DNA of 64,000 bases from Casuarina equisetifolia (lineage: Eukaryota; Streptophyta; Magnoliopsida; Fagales; Casuarinaceae): assembly GCA_028551475.1 (NCBI GenBank), contig CM052361.1, positions 17,797,274 through 17,861,273 of the forward strand, written 5' to 3'. The notes under the pieces are model-generated. The model was not told the origin of the DNA and did not search any database. It saw nothing but the letters and a program-made list of their open reading frames with translations. The position numbers and the translations under genes were made by a program. Positions 1 to 12,126 of this stretch are shown one piece after another (position 1 is the first letter of the stretch; the number at the start of each line of letters is the position of its first letter).

Positions 1-300
1 TGCCTAACTCTTTATGAAATGTGCAAAATTGTTGTGTGTCTAATGGCTTAGTGAATATGTTAGCTAATTGCTATGAAGTATAGACATATTCAATAGAAAT
101 GTGTTTTTATGTGACATGGTCCTAAATAAAATGATGCCTTATATCTATATGTTTGGTTTTGGAATGCTGAATGAGATTTTTTTATGAGGTTAATAATACT
201 AGTATTGTCAGATGTAGTTTGCCTTGGGATGCCATAGTCTTCTAGTTAGGATTGCATCCAAAAGATTTAAGAGCAGTAATTCCCTAACAACATAATCTGC
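1..300 (-). pseudogene. Copia RNase H C-terminal remnant
   Basis: Read on the minus strand, this stretch keeps the end of a Ty1/Copia RNase H domain. There is an EADYVV block, like the usual EAEY(I/V)A start of the last RNase H segment. It is followed by a decayed DHVT-KHISIEYV stretch and a QLANIFTKPLD motif, which lies just before the end of Copia pol. Several stops and frame changes interrupt it. The fragment begins outside the window and ends abruptly near 300, where a Copia fragment in the opposite orientation starts. It cannot encode a protein. Confidence 0.7.
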
Positions 301-303
301 CTC

Positions 304-906
304 TATGAACAAACCTAGAAAGGCACATTGGAATGTAGTTAAATGGGTTTTTAGATATTTACAAAGGACGTTTTCTTATTGTCTTCACTTTAGAAGTACA
401 AAAGCTAATTTTTAGGAGTATGTGGACATAAATTTGTCTAAAGATCATGGCAGTAATAAAAGTACCATAGGATACATTTTCATAGTTGGTGAAATAGTTG
501 TTAGTTAAATGTTTAAGTTACAATCAATGGTAGTATTGTCAACCATGGAAGTTAAGTACATATCTAATATTGAAGGGGTAAAGGAATTTATTTGGTTACA
601 TGGATTCTTGAAGGAGCTTGAAGATACTAGGACAATTAACTAGAATGTTATAAATCTTACCAAAAATGCAATATGTTACTCCAAGTCAAGGTGAAGGATG
701 ATGGACTTGTGAAGCTAAAGAAGATACACCTTTTAGAAAATTTAATGGACATATTGTCCAAAGTTATGGATTGAGACAAGTTGAGCTTTTGCTCAACTTG
801 TGTTGGGCTTAGAAACTAGCTCATATGGTGATAATTGTCTTTCTTATTGCCATTTTTCACTCATATGGTGTAAGGATGTTACATTATTTATTCTAAGGGG
901 GAGATT
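304..906 (+). pseudogene. Copia RNase H and 3' end remnant
   Basis: The plus strand keeps the last third of a Copia polyprotein. NKPRKAHWNVVKWVFRYL at the start matches the conserved segment between reverse transcriptase and RNase H. It is followed by a decayed CLHFRSTKANF, a TIGYIF motif, and STMEVKYISNIEGVKEFIWL, which corresponds to the RNase H STAEAEY...E..WL block. Stops occur every 40 to 60 codons. A polypurine tract (aaggggga, about 896-903) follows, then TGTTATATATATG at 907, which looks like the start of a 3' LTR. A better-preserved paralogue of the coding part lies at about 49420-49800. Confidence 0.75.
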
Positions 907-1735
907 TGTTATATATATGTAATAAATAGTGCAAAGACAAATGGGTCATCTCATTGTACTATAGAGATGACATGCACCATTTCCTTATTGTGCACAATGT
1001 TATCTAGTGTGTGAACAAACTTTGTGGCATGCAGTGTGTAATGTGAACCACTGAATAAAGTGATAGAGAGTGAGTTGTGTGCCTATGTTTAGGAACAAAA
1101 AGATTTGTAAGGCTATAAAGAAGAGGAAAAATTACTCTTTAAAGTGAAAGTATGGTATCTTTTTTGGTTTAAACCATTATAAATCTTGGTGCTAGTGTGT
1201 ATGTGTTTTGGTTGGTGTTAGATCCTAGCTCTTCACCTTTTCAAAACTATGGTTTGTTTATGTTTTCATTTAAGCCATTTCCATTTGCAATTGCTCTATG
1301 CTCTGATTGCTTATGTCTTGCTTTAATACCAAATTGATATATTCAATAGTTTGGGAGCGAGTGGTTGATTAACCACAAAATTGTCCTATGAAAGGAAGAC
1401 TTTTTTTGTTTGTGATTTCCACATTTGGTGGAATTAAGAGTTTTTAGGAGAGGGAAACCAACCTCTTTGATAACTTGTTCTTACAAAATCCGTTTGACCT
1501 CTAGCATCCTAGCTTATTCATGAATGAAAACTATCCTACCTTACTTCGGTTTCCTTCCCTAGCAACTAACCCGATTTTGGGCATGAGAAAATGGTTACAA
1601 AACACAACATAGTTCTTACAACTTATGTCCCTAAAATTACCTTTCTCACACCTATTATACTAGTTATTGGCAAACACCTTTGTGGATCATAATTGGTTAA
1701 TGACAGCTTTAATCGATCATTACCTTACATGTATT
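907..1735. repeat. LTR-like, unresolved retroelement sequence
   Basis: There is no gene here. The left end has the TG start and upstream polypurine tract expected of a 3' LTR, but its right end was not found. At 1320-1331 the complement reads TGGTATTAAAGC, close to an initiator-Met tRNA primer-binding site, so a second minus-strand element may have its 5' LTR end at about 1331. This stretch is absent from the paralogous copy near 49800, where the RNase H remnant joins almost directly to the sequence matching 1736 onward. Confidence 0.4.
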
Positions 1736-1859
1736 AGTTAGGCGCAACAAAATGAAAATGGTTTCTGTACATCTATATCCTTAATATTTAGACACCCTTA
1801 CATGGATAGGCTATAATCTAAACATCTTGAATGTGTGACATTTGAGTAGCATAGGAAAT
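1736..1859. repeat. Duplicated block copy 1, left part
   Basis: This short stretch matches 49811-49924, for example in the shared segment containing atatttagacacccttac. In the paralogue it continues directly into the sequence found here at 7824. It is therefore the left flank of the insertion site of the 6-kb minus-strand Copia element. No coding content was seen. Confidence 0.75.
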
Positions 1860-4800
1860 TCTAAGAAAATGAATCCAAGTTGAAATCTGGAATGGTTACA
1901 TAATTTGGTAAGCATAGATTTTGTATAAACACTTGTTCAAAAATCAGAGGAATGTCAGCAAATGACTTATACAATGTTGTTGTTCCTAACCTATGAGCTT
2001 GGTGTCTAACAAGCCAAGCTAATAGAAAAATAACCAATAATTGGGCTTGGCATTTAACAAGGTAAGCCTAAATAACATAAAATAATTACAATATTTAACA
2101 ACCCCCCTTAAGTTAGTGATTTGTATATATCAAATACATCTAGCTTGCAAAGAAGGTAATTATGTTATTTACTACACAAAGCCTTGGCCAAGATATTTGT
2201 GGGTTGCTTATGAGTCTGTATATGGCTAGTCTAAATCAAGCTGCGTTGTTGCTTTTTGCAAATGAAGTGACAATTAATCTTTATGTGTTTAGTGTGTTCA
2301 TGAAAAATAGGATTGCTTGTGATATGAACAGTTGCATCATTGTCATAAAACAATGAAATAGGTTGAGGAATAATGACCTATAGATCTCGAGTAGATCATG
2401 TAACCAGACAATCTCACAAACAACTGTAGCCATAATCCTATACTTAACTTCAGAAGACGATTGAGACACAACAACTTGTTTCTTGATCTTCCAAGAAACC
2501 AAAGAACCTTCTAACTTGATGCAAAATCCAATGAAAGAGCACCACATCATGGAACATACTACCTAATTAGAATCACAAAAACCAGTTATTTGAAAACCTT
2601 GTCAAAAGGTATAAAAATACCTAAACCAGGTGTGCCTTTCAAGTACTTGACAATTTTGAGAGCCATATCCATATGTAAAGATTTTAAAGGATTCATAAAT
2701 TGGCTAAATACCTAAATCGAATAGTTGATGTCCGCTCAAGTACAAGTGAGGTAGATGAGGCATCTAAGAAGACGTTGATATGGTGTCATGTCAGTCAATG
2801 GAGGATCATTAACTAGCACAAGTGCACTGGCATCATGAAGTGATTTTCATATTCTAATCCATGGGAATCTTGCAAGGCTTAACTCTAGAAAGTCTAGCTT
2901 TTGATATCAATTATAATACATATTTACGTTGACTAAGACAAATCCCATTCTTTGTTTGAATAATCTCAATTTCAAGAAAGTATTTAGCTTGTCCTAAATC
3001 TTTTATATGGAATCTAGAGTAGAGGTGAGACTTTACTTGTGTTATATTCTCCTCATTATTCTCAGTAACGAGCATGTTATATACATAAAGCAGAATTGCT
3101 ACGACAGTGGATCCATGTTGAAGTGTAAACAAGGCATAATCATATCATGATTGGTAAAAACTAACCTCAAGAAGAGTAGTAGTAAACTTGGCATACCATT
3201 ATCGTGAGGCCTACATAAGTCCATATATAGACTTATGTAACCAACAAGCCTTGGGAGGACCAAAGATAGAAGTTTAAATTCCCGAAGGTAAAGACATTTA
3301 CACTTTCTCATGTAGGTCACCATGAAGAAATGCATTATGGATATCTATTTGATGAAAAGGCCAATGAAACATGGAAGCTAGAGCTATAATACAACGAATA
3401 GTTACCATCTTTGCCACTAGAGAAAAGGTCTTTTCATAATCAATCCTATAGTGCTTAGTGAATCCCTTTGCCACAAGTTTGGCCTTATATCTCTCAATAA
3501 ATTCATCAATACAATACTTTACTTTATAGACTCACCTACAACCAATTAGCTTACGACTTGGAGGCAAATCAACCAACATTCACATTTGACTAGCTTTTAA
3601 TGCATGAAATTCACTGGCTATAGCATCTATCCATCTTGGTTCTTGAACTACCTTTTGATAGTATTATAGTTCTCTATTAGAAGAAATAGAAGCAATAAAG
3701 GCACGATGTGTAGGTAACAAATGATTAAGTGACACATAATGTGAATAGAATAAGGAATGTTTTTACTTAGGGTAGGTTTTGAAACAATTTATTGCATTTA
3801 TATTTATTAAATCTAATCTTAATAAACCATTTTTTTTTATTTTACCCATACTTATACTTACTATATAAATTGCATTTATGGTTCCTTTTATGGTAAAATG
3901 GAACGGTTTACACCATAATGAAAAGGAACTTGATTGCAATGATAATCTTGGGTCCAAATGGGTGGTTTAGAAACTCATGTTGAATGTTTGATAGGAGGTG
4001 GAAGTGTAACAAGTAAAACATCAAGAGATGAATTCACAGTAAGTGAATCCATAAGCAAGACCTCTATGAGTAGTGAAGGCAAGAGAAGGGCATTCTCAGA
4101 AGACTGAACTAAGGTTCCAATGTTAGGTGGAGGAGGACTAGAAGTATTAATAAAGGGTGATACTTCAACAAGGATATCTTATGTGAAAGGCATGTTGAAA
4201 TAATAAGCTCAAACATTGGCAAAGGAATGGATGAAGCATCAGAATCATGTGATGATGAGACCAAGTATGGATTTAGACCTAAAGGAATAAATGACTAGTT
4301 TGCCCTAAAGGAAGGAAATGAGGATGGTGACTAAAGTTTAGCAAAGGGAAACATTGACTCATGAAAGACAACATCTCGAGCAACAAAGAAAATGCAAATA
4401 GTAAGATCTAAAACACGATAACCCTTTTTTGATGAAGGGTATCCCATGAATACATAAGAAATAGCACATAGTGCAAACTTGTCACCATGTGGAATTATGG
4501 TAATGTAACATAGACATCCAAAAACCCTAAGATGTGACATATAATCGGTTTTTCCAAATAAAAGTTTAAAATGACTCTTACCTTTTAAAACAAGTGTGAG
4601 GAGGTGATTTATTATGTGAGTGACAGTAAGAGTACACTCTCCTCAGTAACGATAAGGGATGTTAACTTAAAAGTGCAAAACTCATATTACATTAAGAATG
4701 TTTCGATATTTACACTCGACAACACCATTTTGTTATGATGTATAAATGCATGAACTTTTATGGTGAACTCTATAGAGTTGAAGGAATGATGTACATTCAT

Positions 4801-7800
4801 GACTAAAGAACTTATATTCATTATTAGAATGTATTTGACGGATGTACGAGTTAATTTGAGTTTCTATCATAGAAAAAAAGGAATGTAGAAAATGTAATGC
4901 TTAACTCTTATATCTCATGAGATACACCCAAGTTCTTCGCAAAAAATCATCAATAAGAGTTAAGAAATATTTAGATTCATCATGATTTGGGTTTTGATAA
5001 TAATCTCATATATCAACATGAACTAATTCAGATATAGAATTAGTATGAGACATGTGTGATGAAAAAGGGAGACGAGTTTACTTTGCAAAAAAACAAGCTG
5101 GACATAAAGCATCAGGAGACATTTAACAAAAAAAATGACCAAAACGACAATGCCAAAGTGTTTGTTCATTATTCTAAACATTGGTCTTAAACATATTGGT
5201 CTTACAAACGTTTGCTCTCTTAGGAGCATTTCACTTCAAAGTGTTCAAAAGACTAGAATAAACATCTGCCATGGCATTTGTTGGAGACACTAAGTGATAA
5301 AGGTGATGCTCAGCCTTATTCAACCCCAAAACTGTCTAGGTTAAAAGGTCCTAAAAGACATAAAAATGTGGGTAAAAAAGAACTATAAAAAACAAACTTG
5401 GAAACTAACAAAAGTTTGCATTTGAAGAAAACACATAAAGAATATCATAAAGTATGATAGATGGTGAGATATGAATAGTCCTAATATGGGTGACAACTAC
5501 AATGCTATTATTAGGTAGTTTGACCAAGATGGGATCTAATGCATATGATCTTATGTTCTCCATGCATGTGAGATCACACGTAATGTGATCACTAACTCTT
5601 TAATTAATAAACCAATTAGATAAAGGTGTATTACCTAAAGTAGGAACAATACCTATATAAGCCCTCATCAGCTTTGTGGGACTAAAATGACTAAGAAGCT
5701 TAACAACTTACTGGTACTGCTAAGGTGTGAGTGTTGGACTAGGAGTACTAACTATTTGCACTGTACTGTATTGCTCATAGGAGTAGGATTATGATCCACA
5801 AAACTAGAATTGACTGCATGTGTTGAACCGCTTCAACCCTTTTTCTTTTAGTTCTTAAGCTTATTAGGAAACCCAATCAGCTGGAAATATCTTTCTTTAG
5901 TATGTCCTGTGGGATGATAATGTTCACAATATAGTTGTGACCCTCTTAAGTTAGGTCTAACACGAGGTGAAGGTTTAGAATTTCCCATAGTAGAAAAGAA
6001 GTTATCCTAACAAGCATTTCCAAACCCCCTTCCATCTGACATGGGAAACTACATAGAGAAGGCATTCACATCCATCTTCTCCCTATTATCAACTTGCAGA
6101 CTCCATTGATGCTCCTTATCAATTGCCAGTAAAAATACCTCATCAAGTGGAGGATATGGGGCTACTAGAAGTAACATTGCTTCTCATGGTGGCATATGAC
6201 AGTTGAAAACCAAGTAAAACCTCAAAACTTGGCTAAATTCATATTTAGCTGCTAACTGAGTTTGGAAATCACAAAAGCAATTGTTACATTTATACTTGAT
6301 AGTAGTTAGACATATATCAAGTTCTACCCATATATCACAAAGATGGGAGAATTACTTGACCACTGATTTTGTTGGCTATTGATTTACCTCTCCAGTTTTC
6401 TACTTCAGATCATATCTATATGTCTTAGTAATCTTGGAATATCTAGTCTCTATCATTTTCCAAGCCATTAAAGTAGTTAGACAAAGAGAAATAGCATTGC
6501 AGATTTCAAGAGTTTCAAAGTTTATCAACCAAGACAAGACTATCATATTACATTATACCAATGGCTTCCCCTCACATCCTTATCAATGGGCTTTAGAAGT
6601 TTTCCATTTACCAAATCTAGCTTATCTCTAGAACCCAAAGCAATCATCATTTTTCTCTTCCATGGTAGGTAATCAATGGAACCAATGAGCAATTGGGGAA
6701 CCAAAATGACAGTAAGAACATCCCTGAGACCCAACAAAAATGGATTTGTGGCTTTTAAGAGACTAAAAGCCATAGAAGAGCTAGATTTCCATCCATGGTG
6801 ACAAAGGTGTCAAATTGCTCGCCAAATAATGAAATCGGTGGTGGTGGTGGCAGCAGCAAAAAAGGAACCTAGTCTTTGCAAGCATTAGGTAGCCCGATTT
6901 GGAGCTTCACTAGGGATTGAACTTAATACATGATTTGAACTCGTTATGGGATTCAACTTAATTGGTTCAGGTTAAATAAAGGCAAAATGGTGATTTTGAC
7001 CCTTATTTAAGCGAAACGGTGTGTGTAAGAAGAGATTCAAAATGCACTGTCCAAAGGGCAAAAAGGTAATTTTTGCTAGACTTAAGTGAAATGGTGCGTG
7101 TAGTTGGTTAAATGCACTGTCTTAAGGGTAAAATAGTAATTTGACTACGACTTAAGTGAAATAGTGGTGTGTGTAAGGAATTAAAACGTATTGTGTGAGA
7201 GCAAAATAATAATTTAACCTTAATAAATAGACAAAATAGTTTGTGTAAGCTTAGGCAAACTGAGGGGTAGAAATGTAATTCAAAACCCAAAAATATCTTC
7301 AGCTACTAACCAAAACACATTGTTTTAAACATAATTTGGGCAAAACTAACACTTCTTGAACGAATCTAAAAGCATAAGCAAACTAAGAACAACCAAAAAA
7401 ATATAGAAATTGGGAAGAACTAGAAATTGAAAGAAAAAGACTCAAAATAGAACTTTCTCTTAAATTAAAACCATATGAAGCAAGTAACACAACGTTGTTT
7501 TGGCTCAATCAATCTAAAAATAGAAAAAGGATAGAAAAACAACGAGTGTAGAAGAACATATTGAAATCTCAACTTGAAAAACAGAACCTAGCTCAAGTAC
7601 CATCTAAGAAAATAAACCCAAGCTGAAATTTGGAATGGCTACACGATTAGGTAAACATGGATTTTGTATAAATACTTGCTCAAGAATTAGAGGAATGTTG
7701 GCGAACGGCATATACAATGCTGCTGTTCCTAACCTACGGGCTTGGCGTCTAATAGGCCAAGCCCAATAGAAAAATAACCAACAATTGGGCTTGGCGCAGC

Positions 7801-7823
7801 ATAAAGTAATTACAATATTTAAC
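1860..7823 (-). mobile_element. Decayed Ty1/Copia retrotransposon, minus strand
   Basis: This is a near full-length Copia element of about 5.96 kb. Its LTRs lie at 1860-2100 (3' LTR) and 7603-7823 (5' LTR). In element orientation they begin TGTTAAATATTGTAATTA. A polypurine tract, the complement of 2101-2110 (AAGGGGGGT), abuts the 3' LTR. TGGTACTTGAGC follows the 5' LTR and resembles a primer-binding site. The LTRs differ at many positions and by about 20 bp in length, so the insertion is old. The flanks read ggaaa and aaaag, an imperfect target duplication. The paralogous block at 49921 reads ggaaagtggcc with nothing inserted and so gives the empty site. Confidence 0.88.
2110..6790 (-). pseudogene. 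Copia gag-pol remnant (internal region)
   Basis: In element order from high to low coordinates, the pieces are as follows. 6543-6790 is gag, with a decayed SIDYLPWKRKMMIAL block. 5860-5960 is a CCHC-like zinc knuckle remnant. 5370-5640 is a protease with a degenerate WFIN-RVSDHITCD (family motif D-S/T-G). 5023-5230 is the integrase zinc region, with LWHCRFGH then CPACFFAKQTRLPF. 4331-4540 is the integrase end, LRVFGCLCYIT to VFMGYPSSKKGYRV. 2911-3560 is reverse transcriptase, with YVYNMLVT in place of YVDDM and SHLYSRFHIKDLG. 2110-2560 is RNase H, with GFCIKLEGSLVSWK. Many frameshifts and stops exclude function. Confidence 0.85.
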
Positions 7824-10800
7824 AAAAAGTGGCCAGCAAATAACGTGATCACCAACGTGGTGAAATGATTTCATGCAAGATAAATCAAACACCGCATTGT
7901 TGATCATCCCACATGCACTTCACGGCGAAGATCTGAAATTGATCTGCCCACCATTGGCACCAGCTGACCTGTCTTGTATATTATAAAATATCATTTATTA
8001 CCCTGCACTAGTCATACCTTGTCGTCATTCTCTAATTCTCGAGTATATACCTGTGTCTTCATACATGTTTAAGGACATAGTAGTCAAGAGAAAAATTGAT
8101 GATTCTTCATGTAACCCACGTTTTGGTCATGAGAATCTAGAAAAGCTAGTCACTCGGAAGAAGTCCTAATCCCAGGCTCTGTTTTGTGTCTGACAACAGA
8201 TATTAGACTCCCTTCGTGTCTGTAAAAATTGCTTTGTCAATTGCCATCTTGTCAGGTAAGAAGAAATTCTCCACTTCTGATTTCAGATTTCGCATATCTG
8301 AGTTTCCCCTGCTTTTGGCTTCTCTGTTTCTTTCTTCTGGGTTTACTTTCACATAATAAATGGTTCATATCTCGGGCAAAGAATTCAGAGTTTTTGGTTA
8401 TTGCAGAAGAATGCTTTTCCCATCAACAGTCCAACAGAAGTAGGCTAATGGCTTCGAGAAATTTGTAATGGCAGCACAAAGAACAAAGCCACACCTTTGC
8501 GTTTCCTAGACCTTTTAGTGCTAAACGTTGCAGCTTTTCTTCGAAAGATTGACAGCGACTTGATCCAGAAAGTATCTAGTTTCCAGATCAAATGTCTCAT
8601 TCAGGAACCTTCAATGGAGTTCCGTTTTCACTTGATGGTCTACGTTTTATTTTGTATTACTGATTCCTCTTCTTCTTCCAAGTTTGGCAGATGTCTTACA
8701 GATGGATCTTGACTCTGGCTACTGGCTAATCTTCTTGTCTATGGTCGAGTTCGTTTCTTAACAACTTCAGCGTTTCTTAGGTACTTACTGAGTTCCTTCA
8801 CCTTCTGTCAGTTCTTATCACCATTTTGGCGATGATCTAACAGGCAATCATGATAACTTTAAAGTGATTTGCTTGACGGATGCAGAAGCAGCGATTTTTG
8901 AAGTCTCATGGCTATGCCGAATTGGGAATGGCCAATGGTTAGTCTTCTCGTATCCTACCTTGGAGTAGTAACAAGAAATGGTAACAATGAATAATACTGG
9001 CTTTGCTTCAGAACATTTAATCAAGTTAAATGGTTTCTTTCCAGGCATGCTTAGCTTTTTGAGAGAGAGAGAAGTCTTCATCTGCAACAACCCTGAATTG
9101 CGATTCAATTGATATAGTTTAATCTCTCGATTCATTTTCTACTGTTATTTGGTTGCCTCTATCGTTAACAGTGACACTTTATCTGGTCTACTCAAATTCA
9201 ATTTGACAAGTGCTTGACGTTCTGATATGCACCAACTTCAAATTGTATTCAAGAGGAGAAATCAAGAGCAGATTCTTTAACTCTCAATAGAGTTTTGATA
9301 CTTTGTCCACCACCATCATCCTCAATCCTCAAGATACATGGTTTTCATCCCCAGGAAACCAAAGATTAAATTCAGTTCGAGTTTACACCGACATGATTGG
9401 GTCGTAAAATGTTTGTCTGTCAAGAGAATTATCTGAAGTTTTGAGGATCGTAATTAGACATTTTTAGGGGGTTTTGTCTAAATGATATCTGCTACACAGT
9501 GTAGATCCTGCATATTGCTAGAAAGCTGCCATTCCTACCAGTTTCCTTATTGTTGAAAGAAACTTTTTCTTTGTCATTGTCTTCTGGTTCCGCCCCTTTT
9601 ACACATTTATACTGCTCTAACTAGATTCCAAAGACATAAAGAGAGAAAGTTAACCAATTTTATTAATCATTGAATCTACCATCAACCTTTATTTCCTTCT
9701 TATGTTGATTGTTTAAAAGGCTAGAAGGTCCAATCCAATGAAATATATTTTTAGTAAAAGCGAAAGTTTTTCTGATAAAATTACCTTCTTTTTAAAGTCA
9801 GGACAATCAAGATGCCATTTCTTCAGACTTATTGGTTAGTGGTGAACACTAAACATAAAGAAAGTTGATGGGAAATGAAATTCAAAGAATCGTATAAAAA
9901 AAATATGAAGGGTTGCTATCTTGGCGTTTTCTTAGGACACACTCTTTTTTTTTTTTTTTTGTTGCTGTTGTTAGTTTTGTCCTACCATAGAAGATTTGAA
10001 GAGAATAAAAAAATGTTCCAGCTTATGTGCTATTCCTTTACAACTTCAACCTATTATTCTCAAAGAACACGAAAAAGCCAGTAACCAATCCCATTGATTG
10101 CTCCTAAAAGAATGCTGGCGCCGACAATCAGTCTCGGTCACGTTCTCTGCAATTCCCTATCATATCACATTAATAATTAATCAAGGTGGACAGAAGATCT
10201 CAAGATCGACCCCAGGTATAACACATGATTTTCAATATACCAACTTTTTTGGAAATTATATTACAATACGTGTTGAACATATTATAATCGGAAATTACAA
10301 AAATTCCGGTCTAAGGAAAGAACCGGGAGAGAGTCTAGCGGTTTAAAGGGACCACCGAAAAGCAAGGCAGATGAATTACTTCATTGCAGTGACCCGTAGG
10401 AGATAATGCAGCACCGGGGACATTTGTCCCAGCTCGACGCGTCGGAAGTAAGGGTATTATATTAAAAACAATTATAAAAGTAAGTGTTAAGTGTGTAAGA
10501 AAAAACAAAGAAGAAATGTGATAGGTTCCAAAAGAATAAAGTTACAAAAATTTAAATTTATCAACTTTGAATTTGAATAAAAATATATAAAAGCTTTTAT
10601 CCATGAAATACTTTATATTAATTTTTATCTTATAGATCCTATATATATTCGGAGTGGAGTGTACTTGACTGAACTTGTTTGTCGGGTAAACTGAGAATAG
10701 ATTTGAGCGTACAGTTGATACAAACCTAAGATAAACTGCTGCGAGGAACTTGTTTTGATCTACAGCGCTTCACAGAGCATTATTCGTCTTTACAAAGGGA

Positions 10801-11025
10801 GGCGATACTTGGGGCATCGGCTGTGGTCTCCCCGAAGCTCACAGCAGAAAGCCTGCAACTGGTTGAGTGCATACAGCTGTACCCAGTTCGTGCAAAAAGG
10901 ACTCCACATTCAGACTTGCAAACTTACCCCATATTCTCACTCCTTTAGTTCGTCGTCATCTAAGCGTATTCAATCAAAATCAAGCCCACTCATCTTTGTC
11001 CTTGTTGCGCTTTATAGACCATTGC
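7824..11025 (+). repeat. Duplicated GH3-gene upstream block, copy 1
   Basis: This stretch is collinear with about 49925-53085, the region upstream of the intact GH3 beta-glucosidase gene. The two copies are very similar, with single-base changes and small indels. I recognise no protein; the short open frames here are not conserved as reading frames between copies. Some intron-like junctions occur, such as GTCAG|GTAAGAAG near 8257 and ttattgcag|aagaatg near 8404. They are also present in copy 2, so the block may include non-coding leader exons of the GH3 gene. It is plausibly a promoter and 5' leader separated from its gene. Confidence 0.75.
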
Positions 11026-11856
11026 TATAAGAAGTAGCCTATCTCCTAAAAAGCCTTATAAAAAGTAGGAATATCACTACTAATAAAATTGAAAAATTCG
11101 ACATCCTGATGTGGGACAGTCTCTAACACCCCTCTGAACGTGTAACTCACCAAGGACAAACGTGGAGATACACCTACACTTGGATGATAATTACAACAGG
11201 AACCAACTAGGCGGAAGACCATCATTAGGACTGTCCATGACCAAACTTGTTTCGATACCATATAAGAAGTAGGGCCTATCTCCCCAAAAGGCCTTATAAG
11301 GAGTAGAGATATCACTACTAATAAAGCTGAGGAACTCAACATTTGAGACTGATGTGGGACAATCTCTAATACCCCCTGCACATGTAATCTGCTAGGGACA
11401 AACATGGAGATACACCCACACCTGGATGGTAATCACAACAGGGACCAATTGGGCAAGGGAGGGCTATCACCAGGATCACTCAGGACCAAACCTACTTTGA
11501 TACCATATAAAAAGTAGACCTATCTCTCCAAAAGGCCTTGTAAGAAGTAAGGATATCACTACTAATAAAGTTGAGGAACTCGACATTCGAGACTGATGTG
11601 GGACAGTTTTCAACACCCCCTACACATGCAACCTGCCAAGGACAAACGTGGAGATACACCCACACCTGGACAGTAAACATGAAATGGACCAATTAAAGGG
11701 AGGGCCATCACTAGGACTACCCGAGACCAAACCTATTCCAATACCATATTATAAATGGGTCCATCTCCCTAAAAAACCTTTTAAAGAGTAGAGATACTAC
11801 TATTAATAAAGCCAAAGAACTCAGCATATGGGACAGATATGGGACAGTCTCTAACA
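11026..11856 (-). mobile_element. TRIM retroelement array (four LTRs, three internals)
   Basis: Terminal-repeat retrotransposon in miniature, minus strand, 831 bp. Four short LTRs of 103-111 bp lie at 11026-11128, 11261-11371, 11506-11615 and 11747-11856. In element orientation they begin TGTTAGAGACTGTCCCA or a variant. Between them are three internal segments of 131-134 bp. Each starts with a primer-binding site, for example TGGTATCGAAAC (complement of 11249-11260), and ends with a G-rich tract (GGGGG) directly before the next LTR. The array is flanked by a perfect 5-bp target duplication, ATTGC (11021-11025 and 11857-11861). The paralogous site near 53088 has one copy of this sequence (actgc) and no insert. 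There is no coding capacity; it would depend on an autonomous element for transposition. Confidence 0.9.
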
Positions 11857-12126
11857 ATTGCTCACTCATGCTAATTGTCATATATGCACATCGCTAAAGT
11901 AACTTTCTTTGCTTTACTTTGCTTCCCCTATAAGCTCTTTCATTCTCTCTCTCTCATGCACACACTCAGGAGCACTTTTCCCCTTGGATTAATCTTTTCC
12001 TGTTCAATCTATTTGGTTAGTTTGAAAACTTTAAGGAAAGGTTAGTAAAAGAAAGTAGTAGGGCAATGCTTAGTCAAATTCTTAAGCCTTTTAGTTGTAG
12101 TTGCTTTTTCCTTGAAATGCGATTAT
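11857..12126 (+). repeat. Duplicated GH3-gene upstream block, right end
   Basis: This stretch continues the match to copy 2 (about 53087-53351), including the pyrimidine-rich leader tcattctctctctctcatgc and the putative 5'-UTR splice donor aaag|gttagtaaaag. Similarity stops at 12126, after gaaatgcgattat. The matching point in copy 2 is about 162 bp before the GH3 start codon. Beyond it copy 1 continues into Gypsy sequence, so no GH3 coding exon is present here. Confidence 0.8.

Noticed and set aside
8229..9135. Open frames in the GH3 upstream block
   Set aside because: The frames are not preserved between the two block copies, so they are unlikely to be translated.
11026..11856. Regularly spaced repeats resembling a CRISPR array or satellite
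   Set aside because: Unit parts have LTR starts, primer-binding sites, purine tracts and an outer target duplication, and the genome is a plant; TRIM explains everything.
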